This document shows, piece after piece, positions 15,761 through 23,986 of a stretch of DNA of 64,000 nucleotides. A program made the translations under genes and the position numbers. The notes below the pieces were generated by a model. The model was given only the letters and a program-made list of their open reading frames with translations. It did no database searches and was not told where the DNA came from. The DNA is from JANWVO01 sp964458495. GTDB lineage: Bacteria; Acidobacteriota; Terriglobia; Bryobacterales; Bryobacteraceae. Position 1 is the stretch's first letter; each line of letters starts with the position of its first letter. Location: NCBI GenBank assembly GCA_964458495.1, contig CAYWJB010000014.1, forward strand, positions 16,294 to 80,293, given 5' to 3'.

Positions 15761-16693
15761 TCAGCGGCTAGCGCGCTTGTTCGGCTCCGGCGTCGCATAG
15801 TAGCCGCTGCGCGTGCGCACGGAGTAGCGCCCGCCGGAAGTCACCACCCGGATCGAGCGGAATGTGCCGTCCAGGTTCTGGTTCAGCGGCGAGTATGCGA
15901 TCACATACTGGTTGCGGATGTCGTGCGCCACCTGCTCGGCGATCTGCTCCACCTCCGCCGCGTCCCCCGGGTAATAGCTCGCCCCGCCGGAGGCGCGCGT
16001 CATCGCGTCAATCGCCCGCATGGCGCGCTTCCGGTCGCGCGCGTCGTCCTTGCCCAGGATGCCGATGCCGTAAATCAGCACCTCGCTGCGGTGCACCTTC
16101 TCCACCAGTTTCTCGAGCGTCACGCCCGTCGACGCCGTGTCGTTGCCGTCCGTGATCACCAGCAGGACCTTCTTGTCCTTCTTGCCTTCCTGCTTCAGGT
16201 AGTCGATCGACATCGACACCGCGTCGCGCAATGCCGTCCCGCCGCGGCTGTCGATCCGCCCCACGCCCTCCTCCAGCTTGGTGATGTCGCTGGTGAAAGG
16301 CACATCGAGGTACGCCTCGTCGTTGAAGTTCACAACGAACACCTCGTCCTGCGGATTCGACGCCTTCACCAGCCGCAGCGCCGCCGCTTCCACGCGCGCC
16401 CGCTTCTCCCGCATCGAGCCGCTGTTGTCGATCACGATCCCCAGGCTCACCGGCACGTCCTCGCGCTTGAAGAGCCGGATCGGCTGCTCCACCTTGTTCT
16501 CATACACCTTGAACGCGCTCTGCGGCAGGTTCGTGATCAGCCCCCCCTTGCGGTCCACCACCGCGCAATGCAGCACCACCAGCCGCGTGTCCACGCGGAT
16601 CACGCTCTGGTCGTCCGGCGTGAGCGGCTGCTGCGCGTCGGCCGCCGCGGCGGCCAGCAGAAGGCAGGCCGCCAGTTTACTGAGTCGGTGCAT
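15761..16693 (-). CDS. Secreted VWFA-domain protein (first of pair)
   Basis: This 310-residue protein has a signal peptide (about 1-20, ending AADAQ). A beta-rich segment with VYENKVEQPI precedes a von Willebrand A domain (about 85-265). The MIDAS metal site is intact: DNSGS near residue 88, a threonine in GGTALRD, and the aspartate in LLVITDGND. A short tail ends in SGYYATPEP. ATG 16693 is used because it opens the signal peptide; an in-frame start at 16717 would add 8 residues. It overlaps the upstream paralogue by 17 bases. Such VWFA proteins are common in acidobacterial genomes; their binding partners are unknown. Confidence 0.87.
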   Translation of the reverse strand: MHRLSKLAACLLLAAAAADAQQPLTPDDQSVIRVDTRLVVLHCAVVDRKGGLITNLPQSAFKVYENKVEQPIRLFKREDVPVSLGIVIDNSGSMREKRARVEAAALRLVKASNPQDEVFVVNFNDEAYLDVPFTSDITKLEEGVGRIDSRGGTALRDAVSMSIDYLKQEGKKDKKVLLVITDGNDTASTGVTLEKLVEKVHRSEVLIYGIGILGKDDARDRKRAMRAIDAMTRASGGASYYPGDAAEVEQIAEQVAHDIRNQYVIAYSPLNQNLDGTFRSIRVVTSGGRYSVRTRSGYYATPEPNKRASR

Positions 16694-17657
16694 AATACCC
16701 TTGCCGGTGCAGCGCACGCAGAGGCGGCAAGCCGCGCGGCTGATTCAATTTTACCGAGATCCGGCGGTACTTCCCGTCCCGGTTCGGGTTCTTCGAGATG
16801 TAGCCGAGCACATACTGGTTCCGCAACTCCAGCCCGATCTTGGCCGCAATGTCCGGCAGGTCATTCAGGTTGTCCACCGGGAAGTGCCGCCCGCCGGTCA
16901 TCTCCGCCAGATCGCTCAACAGCCCCGGCCCGGCCAGCTCTTCCGCTGTCCGCCCCCGCGCACCGATCGGTTCGAAGATGCCGATCGCGTAGACCTGCGC
17001 GTCGGCTTCCTTCAGCACGTTGCGGATCTCGGTTTCCGTGTAGCGGCTCGAGTTGTCGCCCCCGTCGGAGATCACCAGCAGCGCCCTGCGCGGATTACGC
17101 CCTTTCTTCAGCGTCTGCATCGCCAGATAGAGCGCATCCAGCAGCGCCGTACGCCCCTTGGCCTGCGTGAACGTCAGCCGGTTCTGGATCTCCTCCACCT
17201 CGCGCGTGAAGGGCACCACCAGCTGCGGGCGGTCGTTGAACTGGATCAGGAAGAACTCGTCCTCCGGGTTCGCCGTCTTGAAGAACGCCGCCGCCGCCTG
17301 CCGGCTCTTGTTCAGCTTGTTGCCCATCGAGCCGCTGGCGTCGAAGACCATCCCGATGGAGATCGGCGCGTCAAAGCTGGCGAAGTAGGTGATCTCCTGC
17401 TCCACCTTGTCCTCGTACAGGCGGAAGTTCTCCTTCTCCATGCCCGTCACGATCTGGTTCAGCGGCGTCGTCACCGTGATCGGCACCAGCACCAGATTGG
17501 TGTCGATCCGCAGGTTCGGCGTGATGCGCTCGTTCTCCGGCGCCTCCGCCCGCGGCTTCACTCTCGGCGTGATCGAAGGCCGGGCTTCCTGCCCCCACAG
17601 CCCCTCTGCCGCCCCGCAGGCGAGCCAAACCAGGCATGGCAGGATCCACCCCTTCAT
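16677..17657 (-). CDS. Secreted VWFA-domain protein (second of pair)
   Basis: This 326-residue protein is a paralogue of the next gene, with the same order: signal peptide to about residue 22, a beta-rich part with LYEDKVEQEI, then VWFA (about 98-280). The MIDAS residues are present in DASGSMG, GRTALLD and LLVISDGGDN. Both proteins end in a YY motif (HRQGYYAPTQ here). The tandem pair and the 17-base overlap suggest a heterodimer or a duplicated surface binding unit. A minus-strand TATACT at 17689-17684 and an AAAGGAG ribosome site support its start. Confidence 0.87.
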   Translation of the reverse strand: MKGWILPCLVWLACGAAEGLWGQEARPSITPRVKPRAEAPENERITPNLRIDTNLVLVPITVTTPLNQIVTGMEKENFRLYEDKVEQEITYFASFDAPISIGMVFDASGSMGNKLNKSRQAAAAFFKTANPEDEFFLIQFNDRPQLVVPFTREVEEIQNRLTFTQAKGRTALLDALYLAMQTLKKGRNPRRALLVISDGGDNSSRYTETEIRNVLKEADAQVYAIGIFEPIGARGRTAEELAGPGLLSDLAEMTGGRHFPVDNLNDLPDIAAKIGLELRNQYVLGYISKNPNRDGKYRRISVKLNQPRGLPPLRALHRQGYYAPTQ

Positions 17658-17683
17658 GGCCGGTCTCCTTTGCCCGCACCCTG

Positions 17684-17712
17684 AGTATATAGCAGCTTTT
17701 TCGTGCTATGCT
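17684..17712. promoter_or_regulatory. Divergent promoters, VWFA pair and kdsB
   Basis: On the minus strand, TATACT at 17689-17684 serves the VWFA gene, with a normal leader. On the plus strand, TATGCT at 17707-17712 ends five bases before GTG 17718, so kdsB would be read from a leaderless mRNA. No -35 elements are convincing. Confidence 0.45.
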
Positions 17713-17717
17713 CGATT

Positions 17718-18470
17718 GTGCCCCCCAGGATCTTGGGTGTCATCCCCGCCCGCTTCGACTCCACCCGGTTCCCAGGCAAGGCGCTCGCCTCCATCTCCGG
17801 CAAGCCCATGGTCCGGCACGTCTGGGAGCGTGCCTCGCAAAGCCGCCTCCTCGACGGGCTTCTCGTCGCCACCGACGACGAGCGCATCGCCGCAGCCGCG
17901 CGTGACTTCGGCGCCGAAACAGCTCTCACCAGCCCCGCCCACACTTCCGGCACGGACCGCGTGGCGGAAGCCGCCGCCGCCACAGATGCGGAAATCATCG
18001 TCAACATCCAGGGCGACGAGCCGCTCATCGACCCGGCTGCCATCGACCTTGCCATCTCTACCCTGTTAGACGATCCCGCCTGCCGCATGGCGACACTAAA
18101 ACGCCGCATCGAACGCGCGGAGGACGTCGCCAACCCCAACGTCGTCAAGGTGGTCACCACCTTCGACGGATGGGCGCTCTACTTTTCCCGTTCCTCCATC
18201 CCGTCAAACCGCGGCGGCTCTGCTCGCTGGTGGAAGCATATCGGCCTTTATGTCTACCGCCGCGACCTCCTGCTCGCCTACAGCGGGCTCCGCCGCGGTG
18301 AACTGGAGCAGGCCGAACAACTCGAACAGCTCCGCGCCCTGGAAAACGGCATCGGCATCCGCGTCGCCGAAACGGAGTACGACACCATCGGCGTCGACAC
18401 CCCGGAAGACCTCGACGCTGTGCTGAAATTGTGGAGTTCGCGGCAGAACCAGACCGAGCAACATGGCTAA
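17718..18470 (+). CDS. kdsB: 3-deoxy-manno-octulosonate cytidylyltransferase
   Basis: This 250-residue enzyme makes CMP-KDO for the inner core of lipopolysaccharide. The signature GVIPARFDSTRFPGK, the TDDERI segment and the VNIQGDEPLI metal/substrate loop are intact. GTG 17718 is chosen because TATGCT ends five bases upstream and family members start close to this point; GTG 17703 would lie within the promoter. It overlaps pyrG by 8 bases in the known kdsB-pyrG-kdsA arrangement. Confidence 0.94.
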   Translation: MPPRILGVIPARFDSTRFPGKALASISGKPMVRHVWERASQSRLLDGLLVATDDERIAAAARDFGAETALTSPAHTSGTDRVAEAAAATDAEIIVNIQGDEPLIDPAAIDLAISTLLDDPACRMATLKRRIERAEDVANPNVVKVVTTFDGWALYFSRSSIPSNRGGSARWWKHIGLYVYRRDLLLAYSGLRRGELEQAEQLEQLRALENGIGIRVAETEYDTIGVDTPEDLDAVLKLWSSRQNQTEQHG

Positions 18471-20106
18471 ATTCATCTTTGTCACCGGTGGCGTGGTCTC
18501 CTCCCTGGGAAAGGGCATCGCCGCCGCCTCCATCGGATGTCTTCTGGAATCCCGGGGCCTGAAAATCACGCTCCAGAAGTTCGATCCCTACCTCAACGTC
18601 GATCCCGGCACCATGAGCCCCTTCCAACACGGCGAGGTCTTCGTCACCGACGACGGCGCCGAAACCGACCTCGACCTCGGCCACTACGAGCGCTTCACCC
18701 ACGCCCGCCTCACCCAGAACAACAACCTCACCTCCGGCCGCATCTACGAGCGCATCATCACCCGCGAACGCCGCGGCGACTACCTCGGCAAGACCGTCCA
18801 GGTCATCCCCCACGTCACCAACGAAATCAAGGCCGCCGCCTGCAAGGTGGCCGACGGCGTCGATGTCGTCATCTGCGAGATCGGCGGCACCGTCGGCGAC
18901 ATCGAAAGCCAGCCCTTCACCGAGGCCATCCGCCAGATGCGCCACGAGCTCGGCCGCCGCAACACTCTCTTCGTCCACGTCTCTTACGTCCCGTGGATCG
19001 CCGCCGCCCAGGAGCTCAAGACCAAGCCCACCCAGCACTCCGTCAAGGAGCTCCGCTCCATGGGCATCCAGCCCGACTTGCTCGTCTGCCGCTCCGAGCG
19101 CCCCCTGCCCGCCGACCAGCGCGACAAGATCGCCTTGTTCTGCGACGTAGACCGCAACGCCGTCATCAGCGCCTACGACGTCGACACCGTCTACCAGGTC
19201 CCCGTCATGTTCGCCGAGCAGGGCGTCGACGCCCTCATCGTCGACGCCCTCCAGCTCTCCGCCGGCCCGCGCGACCTCTCCCAATGGCAGGCCATGCTCG
19301 ACCGCATGCGCAGCCCCCGCGACGAAGTCGAAATCGCGCTTGTCGGCAAGTACGTCGAATACGAGGACTCCTACAAGTCGCTCAAAGAAGCGCTCCTGCA
19401 CGCCGGCATTCACCACCGGCTCCGCGTCCGCATGAGCTGGATCGAGTCCGAGCCCCTCACCGATCCGCAGCACCTCGAACAGCTCGCCCGCTTCGACGCC
19501 ATCCTCGTCCCCGGAGGCTTCGGCAAGCGCGGCGTCGAGGGCATGCTGGCCGCCATCCGCTTCGCCCGCCTGCGCCACGTCCCCTACTTCGGCATCTGCC
19601 TCGGCATGCAGACCGCCGTCATCGAGTTCGCCCGCAACGTCTGCGGCCTCGCCGGCGCCGACTCCACCGAGTTCGAACCCGCCACCCCCTACCCCGTCAT
19701 CTACAAGCTCCGCGACCTGCTCGGCGTCGAAGAGCTCGGCGGCACCATGCGCCTCGGCGCCTACGAGTGTCTGCTCGAGCCGGGCTCCTTCGCCCGCGGC
19801 GCCTACGGCCAGGAGGTGATCAGCGAGCGCCACCGCCACCGCTACGAGTTCAACCGCGCCTTCGAAGACCGCCTCGTCTCCGCCGGCCTCCGCATCACCG
19901 GCCGCTCCCGCGACGCCAAGTTCGTCGAGATCGTCGAACTGCCCAACCACCCCTGGTTCCTCGGCTGCCAGTTCCACCCCGAGTTCAAGTCCAAGCCCCT
20001 CGAGCCCCACCCTCTTTTCGTCGCCTTTATCGGCGCCGCCTACGAGCACCGCCAGAAGCGCCTGCTCGATGAAACCAACCCCCTGTTCGCCGATGAAACC
20101 CGTTGA
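18463..20106 (+). CDS. pyrG: CTP synthase
   Basis: This 547-residue enzyme makes CTP from UTP, ATP and glutamine. The synthase domain opens with KFIFVTGGVVSSLGKG, then KFDPYLNVDPGTMSP and IGGTVGDIES. The glutamine amidotransferase domain (about 290-540) has the PGGFGKRG segment, the catalytic cysteine in FGICLGMQ, and the HPEF histidine/glutamate at its end. Its start overlaps kdsB, and its last 14 bases overlap kdsA, so CTP supply is coupled to CMP-KDO synthesis. Confidence 0.98.
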   Translation: MAKFIFVTGGVVSSLGKGIAAASIGCLLESRGLKITLQKFDPYLNVDPGTMSPFQHGEVFVTDDGAETDLDLGHYERFTHARLTQNNNLTSGRIYERIITRERRGDYLGKTVQVIPHVTNEIKAAACKVADGVDVVICEIGGTVGDIESQPFTEAIRQMRHELGRRNTLFVHVSYVPWIAAAQELKTKPTQHSVKELRSMGIQPDLLVCRSERPLPADQRDKIALFCDVDRNAVISAYDVDTVYQVPVMFAEQGVDALIVDALQLSAGPRDLSQWQAMLDRMRSPRDEVEIALVGKYVEYEDSYKSLKEALLHAGIHHRLRVRMSWIESEPLTDPQHLEQLARFDAILVPGGFGKRGVEGMLAAIRFARLRHVPYFGICLGMQTAVIEFARNVCGLAGADSTEFEPATPYPVIYKLRDLLGVEELGGTMRLGAYECLLEPGSFARGAYGQEVISERHRHRYEFNRAFEDRLVSAGLRITGRSRDAKFVEIVELPNHPWFLGCQFHPEFKSKPLEPHPLFVAFIGAAYEHRQKRLLDETNPLFADETR

Positions 20107-20920
20107 CATCGCTCCCGGCCTCGCCCTCGGCGCCGGCTCGCTCGAGTTCATCTGCGGCCCCTGCGTCATCGAAAGCGAGGCCCACTGCCTCATGCTCGCC
20201 TCCGCCATCCGCGAAGCGCTCGCCGGCCCGTACATCTTCAAGGCTTCTTTCGACAAGGCCAACCGCTCCAGCCTCTCCTCGTACCGGGGCCCCGGCTTGC
20301 GCGAAGGCCTCCGCATACTGGCCGAAGTGAAGCGCCGCACCGGCCTGCCTGTCCTTACCGACATCCACACCCCGGATCAGGCCGCCCCCGCCGCCGAAGT
20401 GGTTGATGTCCTCCAGATCCCCGCATTCCTCTGCCGCCAGACCGATCTGCTCCTCGAAGCCGGCCGCACCGGCCGCGCCGTCAACATCAAAAAGGGCCAG
20501 TTTGTCGCCCCGCTCGACATGCGCCACGCCGTCGAGAAGGTCCTCTCGACCGGCAATCCGCGTGTCTTCCTCACCGAGCGCGGCGCTTCGTTCGGTTACA
20601 ACAACCTCGTCGTCGATATGCGCGCCATCCCGCAGATGCACTCCCTTGGCGTGCCCGTCGTCTTCGACGCCACACACTCCGTGCAACTGCCTGGCGCGGC
20701 AGGCTCGTCGAGCGGCGGCGCCCCGGAGTTCATCGGCCCTCTCGCCTGCGCCGCCGTCGCCGCCGGCGCCGACGCCGTCTTTCTCGAAGTCCACGAAGAA
20801 CCCGTGCGCGCCCTCTCCGACGGCGCCAATGCCCTTCGCCTTGACTCGCTCGCCGCCCTCGCCGCCCGCCTCCGCCGCATCCACTCCGCCCTGCACGATG
20901 CCAGCCCGCCCGGCGTCTAA
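20093..20920 (+). CDS. kdsA: 3-deoxy-8-phosphooctulonate synthase
   Basis: This 275-residue enzyme condenses phosphoenolpyruvate with arabinose 5-phosphate to give KDO 8-phosphate. The TIM barrel shows ICGPCVIESE, FKASFDKANRSS, TDIHTPDQ, KKGQFVAPLDM, TERGASFGYNNLVVDMR and VFDATHSVQLPG in the family order. ATG 20093 gives the usual N-terminus; 20069 would add eight unconserved residues. It overlaps pyrG by 14 bases. Confidence 0.96.
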   Translation: MKPVDIAPGLALGAGSLEFICGPCVIESEAHCLMLASAIREALAGPYIFKASFDKANRSSLSSYRGPGLREGLRILAEVKRRTGLPVLTDIHTPDQAAPAAEVVDVLQIPAFLCRQTDLLLEAGRTGRAVNIKKGQFVAPLDMRHAVEKVLSTGNPRVFLTERGASFGYNNLVVDMRAIPQMHSLGVPVVFDATHSVQLPGAAGSSSGGAPEFIGPLACAAVAAGADAVFLEVHEEPVRALSDGANALRLDSLAALAARLRRIHSALHDASPPGV

Positions 20921-20929
20921 CATAGAGGG

Positions 20930-20935
20930 TAGGAT
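20930..20935 (+). promoter_or_regulatory. -10-like hexamer TAGGAT for the pilin-like gene
   Basis: TAGGAT lies ten bases after the kdsA stop. An AGGAGAAGGA Shine-Dalgarno sits between it and ATG 20959, so the leader would be about 17 bases. No -35 was found. Confidence 0.4.
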
Positions 20936-20958
20936 TCCCCACAGGAGAAGGAACCGTC

Positions 20959-21429
20959 ATGCCTTCCGCCCATCGCCGTTCGCGCCGCGGCTTCTCGCTC
21001 ATCGAGCTCCTCATCGTCATCGCCATCATCCTCGTCATCGCCGCCATCGCCGTGCCCAAACTCAACAGCGCGCGGATGCAGTCGCAGGAGATGGCCGCCA
21101 TCCGCCAGATCAACACCATCCACACGGCCCAGACGATGTACATGAGCCAGTTCCAGAAGTTCGCCGAAAACCTCCAGCAACTCGGGCCCCCTGCCTCCGG
21201 CGCCCCCGGTCCAGCCGCCGCCGACCTGATCCCCGGCGACCTCGCCCTCGGCGAAAAGACCGGCTACGTCTTCACCCTCACCGGCGCCAAGGACGGCTAC
21301 ATCGTCACCGCCGTGCCCAAGGTCTACAACAGCACCGGGCGCCGCACCTTCTACTCCGACCAGACCCTCGTCATCCGCGAAAACTGGGGTCCCGAACCCG
21401 CCACCGCTCAAAGCCCGGAGATCAAGTAG
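20959..21429 (+). CDS. Type IV pilin/pseudopilin-like protein
   Basis: This 156-residue protein has a class III prepilin signal: a basic leader of about 11 residues ending RRG, then the processing motif FSLIE and a hydrophobic helix to about residue 35. A GspO/PilD-type peptidase would cut before the phenylalanine. The rest is a short globular part with a proline/alanine loop near residue 80. No assembly ATPase or secretin is nearby, so it may join an apparatus encoded elsewhere. It stands alone before the repeat region. Confidence 0.87.
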   Translation: MPSAHRRSRRGFSLIELLIVIAIILVIAAIAVPKLNSARMQSQEMAAIRQINTIHTAQTMYMSQFQKFAENLQQLGPPASGAPGPAAADLIPGDLALGEKTGYVFTLTGAKDGYIVTAVPKVYNSTGRRTFYSDQTLVIRENWGPEPATAQSPEIK

Positions 21430-22164
21430 CCAAAGGGGACAGCCTGATCCGGCACTCTCGCCGGATAGCCGAGGGTTACAGTCTGACCTGGCACTTTGGC
21501 TGCTGACGCTGCGGAGGCGAACAGGATAGCGNNNNNNNNNNNNNNNNNNNNNNNNNNNNNNNNNNNNNNNNNNNNNNNNNNNNNNNNNNNNNNNNNNNNN
21601 NNNNNNNNNNNNNNNNNNNNNNNNNNNNNNNGATGCTGAGTAGCCGAAGGGGACAGCCTGATCCGGCACTTTCGCCGGATAGCCGAAGGATACAGTCTGA
21701 CCTGGCACTTTGGCTGCTGACGCTGCGGAGGCGAACAGGATAGCGCCATTCTTGCCGGGGCTGATCGGAAGGGCGCCGGCAAGTGCCGGCAAACTCATCC
21801 CTCGACGGTGCCACAGCGTTACTTGTGCTCCGCTCCGCTCCGATGCTGAGTAGCCGAAGGGGACAGCCTGATCCGGCACTTTCGCCGGATAGCCGAGGGT
21901 TACAGTCTGACCTGGCACTTTGGCTGCTGGCGTTGCGGAGGCAAACAGAGCCGAAGGAGCCGAAGGGGACAGCCTGATCCGGCACTTTCGCCGGATAGCC
22001 GAGGGTTACAGTCTGACCTGGCACTTTGGCTGCTGGCGTTGCGGAGGCAAACAGGGTAGCGCTATTCTGGCCGGGCAGATCGGAAGGGCGCCGGCAAGTG
22101 CCGGCAAACTCATCCCCCGACGGTGCCACGGCGTTATGTGTGCTCTGGTCCGCTCCCGATGCTG
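21427..22164 (+). repeat. Tandem array of ~210-base intergenic repeat units
   Basis: Four visible copies of a roughly 100-base block start at 21427, 21641, 21851 and about 21958. Each carries a hairpin of ATCCGGC, a 6-base loop and GCCGGAT. A second block of about 105 bases follows at 21746 and 22061. It contains GCCGGC-AAGT-GCCGGC, which can fold on itself. Together they make a unit of about 210 bases, with one shorter spacing. A scaffold gap interrupts the array. ORFs read through it are probably not genes, since they repeat the same peptide. This accounts for the gene-free stretch up to 22164. Confidence 0.85.
21532..21631. other. Scaffold gap (100 N) within the repeat array
   Basis: Exactly 100 undetermined bases, the common placeholder for a gap of unknown size. 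It lies inside near-identical repeat copies, so the number of copies here cannot be known and the join may be wrong. Confidence 0.95.
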
Positions 22165-22261
22165 ACGGCGGGAAAGGCGACCTGTCTGGAGCAGGACAAG
22201 CCATCCACAAGTCCTCAGATGAACGGGGCACTTCTCGATCCCGCTGACAACCGGCGAGAGT

Positions 22262-22330
22262 TATGCGCAAGTGCCGGATAGCAGGCTTGAGTCGGGGCAG
22301 CCGGGCAAGGTGCCAGATCAGGCTGTCCCC
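22262..22330 (-). repeat. Degenerate inverted copy of the repeat core
   Basis: Read on the minus strand from 22330, this begins GGGGACAGCCTGATCTGGCAC and continues with a CCGGC-rich stretch. It matches the start of the array unit but faces the other way. Between the array end (22164) and this copy, 22165-22261 holds unique-looking sequence with no gene. Confidence 0.6.
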
Positions 22331-22398
22331 CTCGATCTATCTCTGACTCGCAGGGGCCGGTTCTGCATCCAACAAGTGCGAAGAATTTCTTGTGAGGG

Positions 22399-22437
22399 TA
22401 GAATAGGAACATTGAACTTCCCGCCCTCGGGAAGTTC
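22399..22437 (+). promoter_or_regulatory. TAGAAT -10 and 10-bp leader hairpin before ctaA-like gene
   Basis: TAGAAT at 22399-22404 is followed at 22414-22437 by a perfect 10-bp stem (GAACTTCCCG, loop CCCT, CGGGAAGTTC). This places a strong hairpin at the 5' end of the leader of the heme/copper operon, about 40 bases before ATG 22477. There is no T tract after it. It could affect mRNA stability or act as an attenuation or protein-binding site. Confidence 0.5.
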
Positions 22438-22476
22438 GCCGTCTGGGCCTCTGAACCTCCGGACCGCCGGATCATC

Positions 22477-23124
22477 ATGATATCCGCCACCGTGCACATC
22501 CTGGCGTGCCTGCTCGCCCTCGCCACCCTCGTGGCAGCGGGCGCGGGATTGCCCGCCGCAGGCAGCCTCGGCGCGCCGGGTCTCGAAATCGCCGCCGCCC
22601 TGGCCCTGCACCTGCAATTCGCCGCCCTGTCGCTGGTCTGGCTCGTCACCGCGCCCTTCTGGCGGCGCGAGCAGCCTCGCTTCCGGGACTCGGGCTGGCC
22701 GTCACTCCGCGCCATGGCCTGGCTCGCCCCCGCCGCCACGCTGGCGCAGATCGCCCTCGGCGCCGCCTACCGCTACCGCTTCTCCGGCGTCATTCCCCAT
22801 GTCACCTGGGCCTTTGCCGCCTCCATTCTGCTGCTGATGTTCGGCTCCTTCGTCCTGACGCAGGCAGCCGCCGCGCCCACCCTCCAGCGCGCCGCCGCCG
22901 CTCTGGTCACTCTCGTGGGCCTTCAGGTCGTTCTCGGCGTCATGGCGCTGCTCTACCGCGTGGCGCAGATCGGCGGCGGGTGGATGGAATGGGCCTCGCG
23001 CGCGCACATGGCCGCCGGCGCCGCCGTATTGGGCCTAGCCGTCATCCTTTCGGCCTTCGTCCTGCGCTGCGTCGAACCGGCATCGCAGCCTGCACCGCTT
23101 GCATCGAACGGAACAAACGCATGA
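22477..23124 (+). CDS. COX15/CtaA-like membrane protein
   Basis: This 215-residue integral membrane protein has about six hydrophobic spans. It resembles one half of the COX15/CtaA heme A synthase, which normally has eight spans made of two four-helix halves. Histidines that could bind heme lie near membrane segments (VHILACLLA at 7, LHLQFAALS near 45, PHVTWAF near 109, RAHMAAGAAV near 178). It overlaps ctaB by ATGA. The role, heme A formation from heme O, is inferred from the neighbour and family likeness; it could instead be a COX15-like assembly protein. Confidence 0.7.
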   Translation: MISATVHILACLLALATLVAAGAGLPAAGSLGAPGLEIAAALALHLQFAALSLVWLVTAPFWRREQPRFRDSGWPSLRAMAWLAPAATLAQIALGAAYRYRFSGVIPHVTWAFAASILLLMFGSFVLTQAAAAPTLQRAAAALVTLVGLQVVLGVMALLYRVAQIGGGWMEWASRAHMAAGAAVLGLAVILSAFVLRCVEPASQPAPLASNGTNA

Positions 23125-23978
23125 GGGGCTACATCGAGCTCACCAAGCCGCGCATCACCTGGCTCATCCTCATGAGCACGGCCATCGGCTACTACTTCGG
23201 CCATTCGGGCTCGATCCACTGGAGCCTTCTGCTGCACTGCCTGCTCGGCACCGCCCTCATCGCCAGCGGCACCGCCACCCTCAACCAGTGGTATGAACGC
23301 GACGCCGACTCCCGCATGCGCCGCACCTCCTCGCGCCCCATCCCCTCAGGCCGTGTCGCGCCCCGCAACGCGCTGCTGTTCGGCATCGCCCTCGTCGCTA
23401 CAGGCGAGGTGGAACTCGCGCTCGGCGTCAACCCCCTCACCGCCTGGCTTGGGCTGTTCACCGTCGCCTCTTACCTGCTCCTTTACACGCCCCTCAAGCA
23501 GAAGACGTGGTGGTCCACCACCGTCGGCGCCTTCCCCGGCGCCATGCCGCCCCTGCTCGGCTTCGCCGCCGCCCGCGGTGAACTCACGCCCGCCGCATGG
23601 GCGCTGTTCGCCATTCTGTTCCTCTGGCAGTTCCCGCACTTCTACTCCATCGCCTGGATGTACCGCGACGACTACGCCCGCGCCGGCATCCGCATGCTGC
23701 CCGTCGTAGAACCAGACGGCCGCTCCACCGCCCGCCACGCTCTTGCCTTCTCCCTCATCCTGATTCCCGCAAGCCTCCTGCCCGGATTCCTCTCCATGGC
23801 CGGGCACTGGTACCTGGCCGCCGCTGTCCTGCTTGGGGCCGTTTTCCTCCGCGCCGCGGCGCGCCTTCACCGCGACCGGACCGCCCTGAACGCCCGCGGC
23901 GTGCTCAAGGCCAGCGTTCTTTATCTGCCCCTGCTCTACCTCGCCCTGCTGCTCGACAGCCGCCCCGGGCTATTCTGA
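23121..23978 (+). CDS. ctaB: Protoheme IX farnesyltransferase (heme O synthase)
   Basis: This 285-residue polytopic membrane enzyme joins farnesyl to protoheme IX to make heme O. It belongs to the UbiA prenyltransferase family. The first aspartate-rich motif NQWYERDADSRMRRT lies near residue 57, and the second, WMYRDDYARAGIRMLP, near 180. Both are intact. The family start MRGYIELTKPRITWL fixes the start codon. It is coupled to the CtaA/COX15-like gene before it. Confidence 0.95.
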   Translation: MRGYIELTKPRITWLILMSTAIGYYFGHSGSIHWSLLLHCLLGTALIASGTATLNQWYERDADSRMRRTSSRPIPSGRVAPRNALLFGIALVATGEVELALGVNPLTAWLGLFTVASYLLLYTPLKQKTWWSTTVGAFPGAMPPLLGFAAARGELTPAAWALFAILFLWQFPHFYSIAWMYRDDYARAGIRMLPVVEPDGRSTARHALAFSLILIPASLLPGFLSMAGHWYLAAAVLLGAVFLRAAARLHRDRTALNARGVLKASVLYLPLLYLALLLDSRPGLF

Positions 23979-23986
23979 AGACAGTC

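Noticed and set aside
21532..21631. Insertion sequence at the repeat breaks
   Set aside because: No transposase fragment, terminal inverted repeats or target duplication are visible beside either gap; unresolved sequence could still hide one.
21427..22270. ORFs through the 21.4-22.3 kb repeats
   Set aside because: Peptides are repeats of the same phrase in several frames, one crosses the N block, and no ribosome sites or domains are visible.
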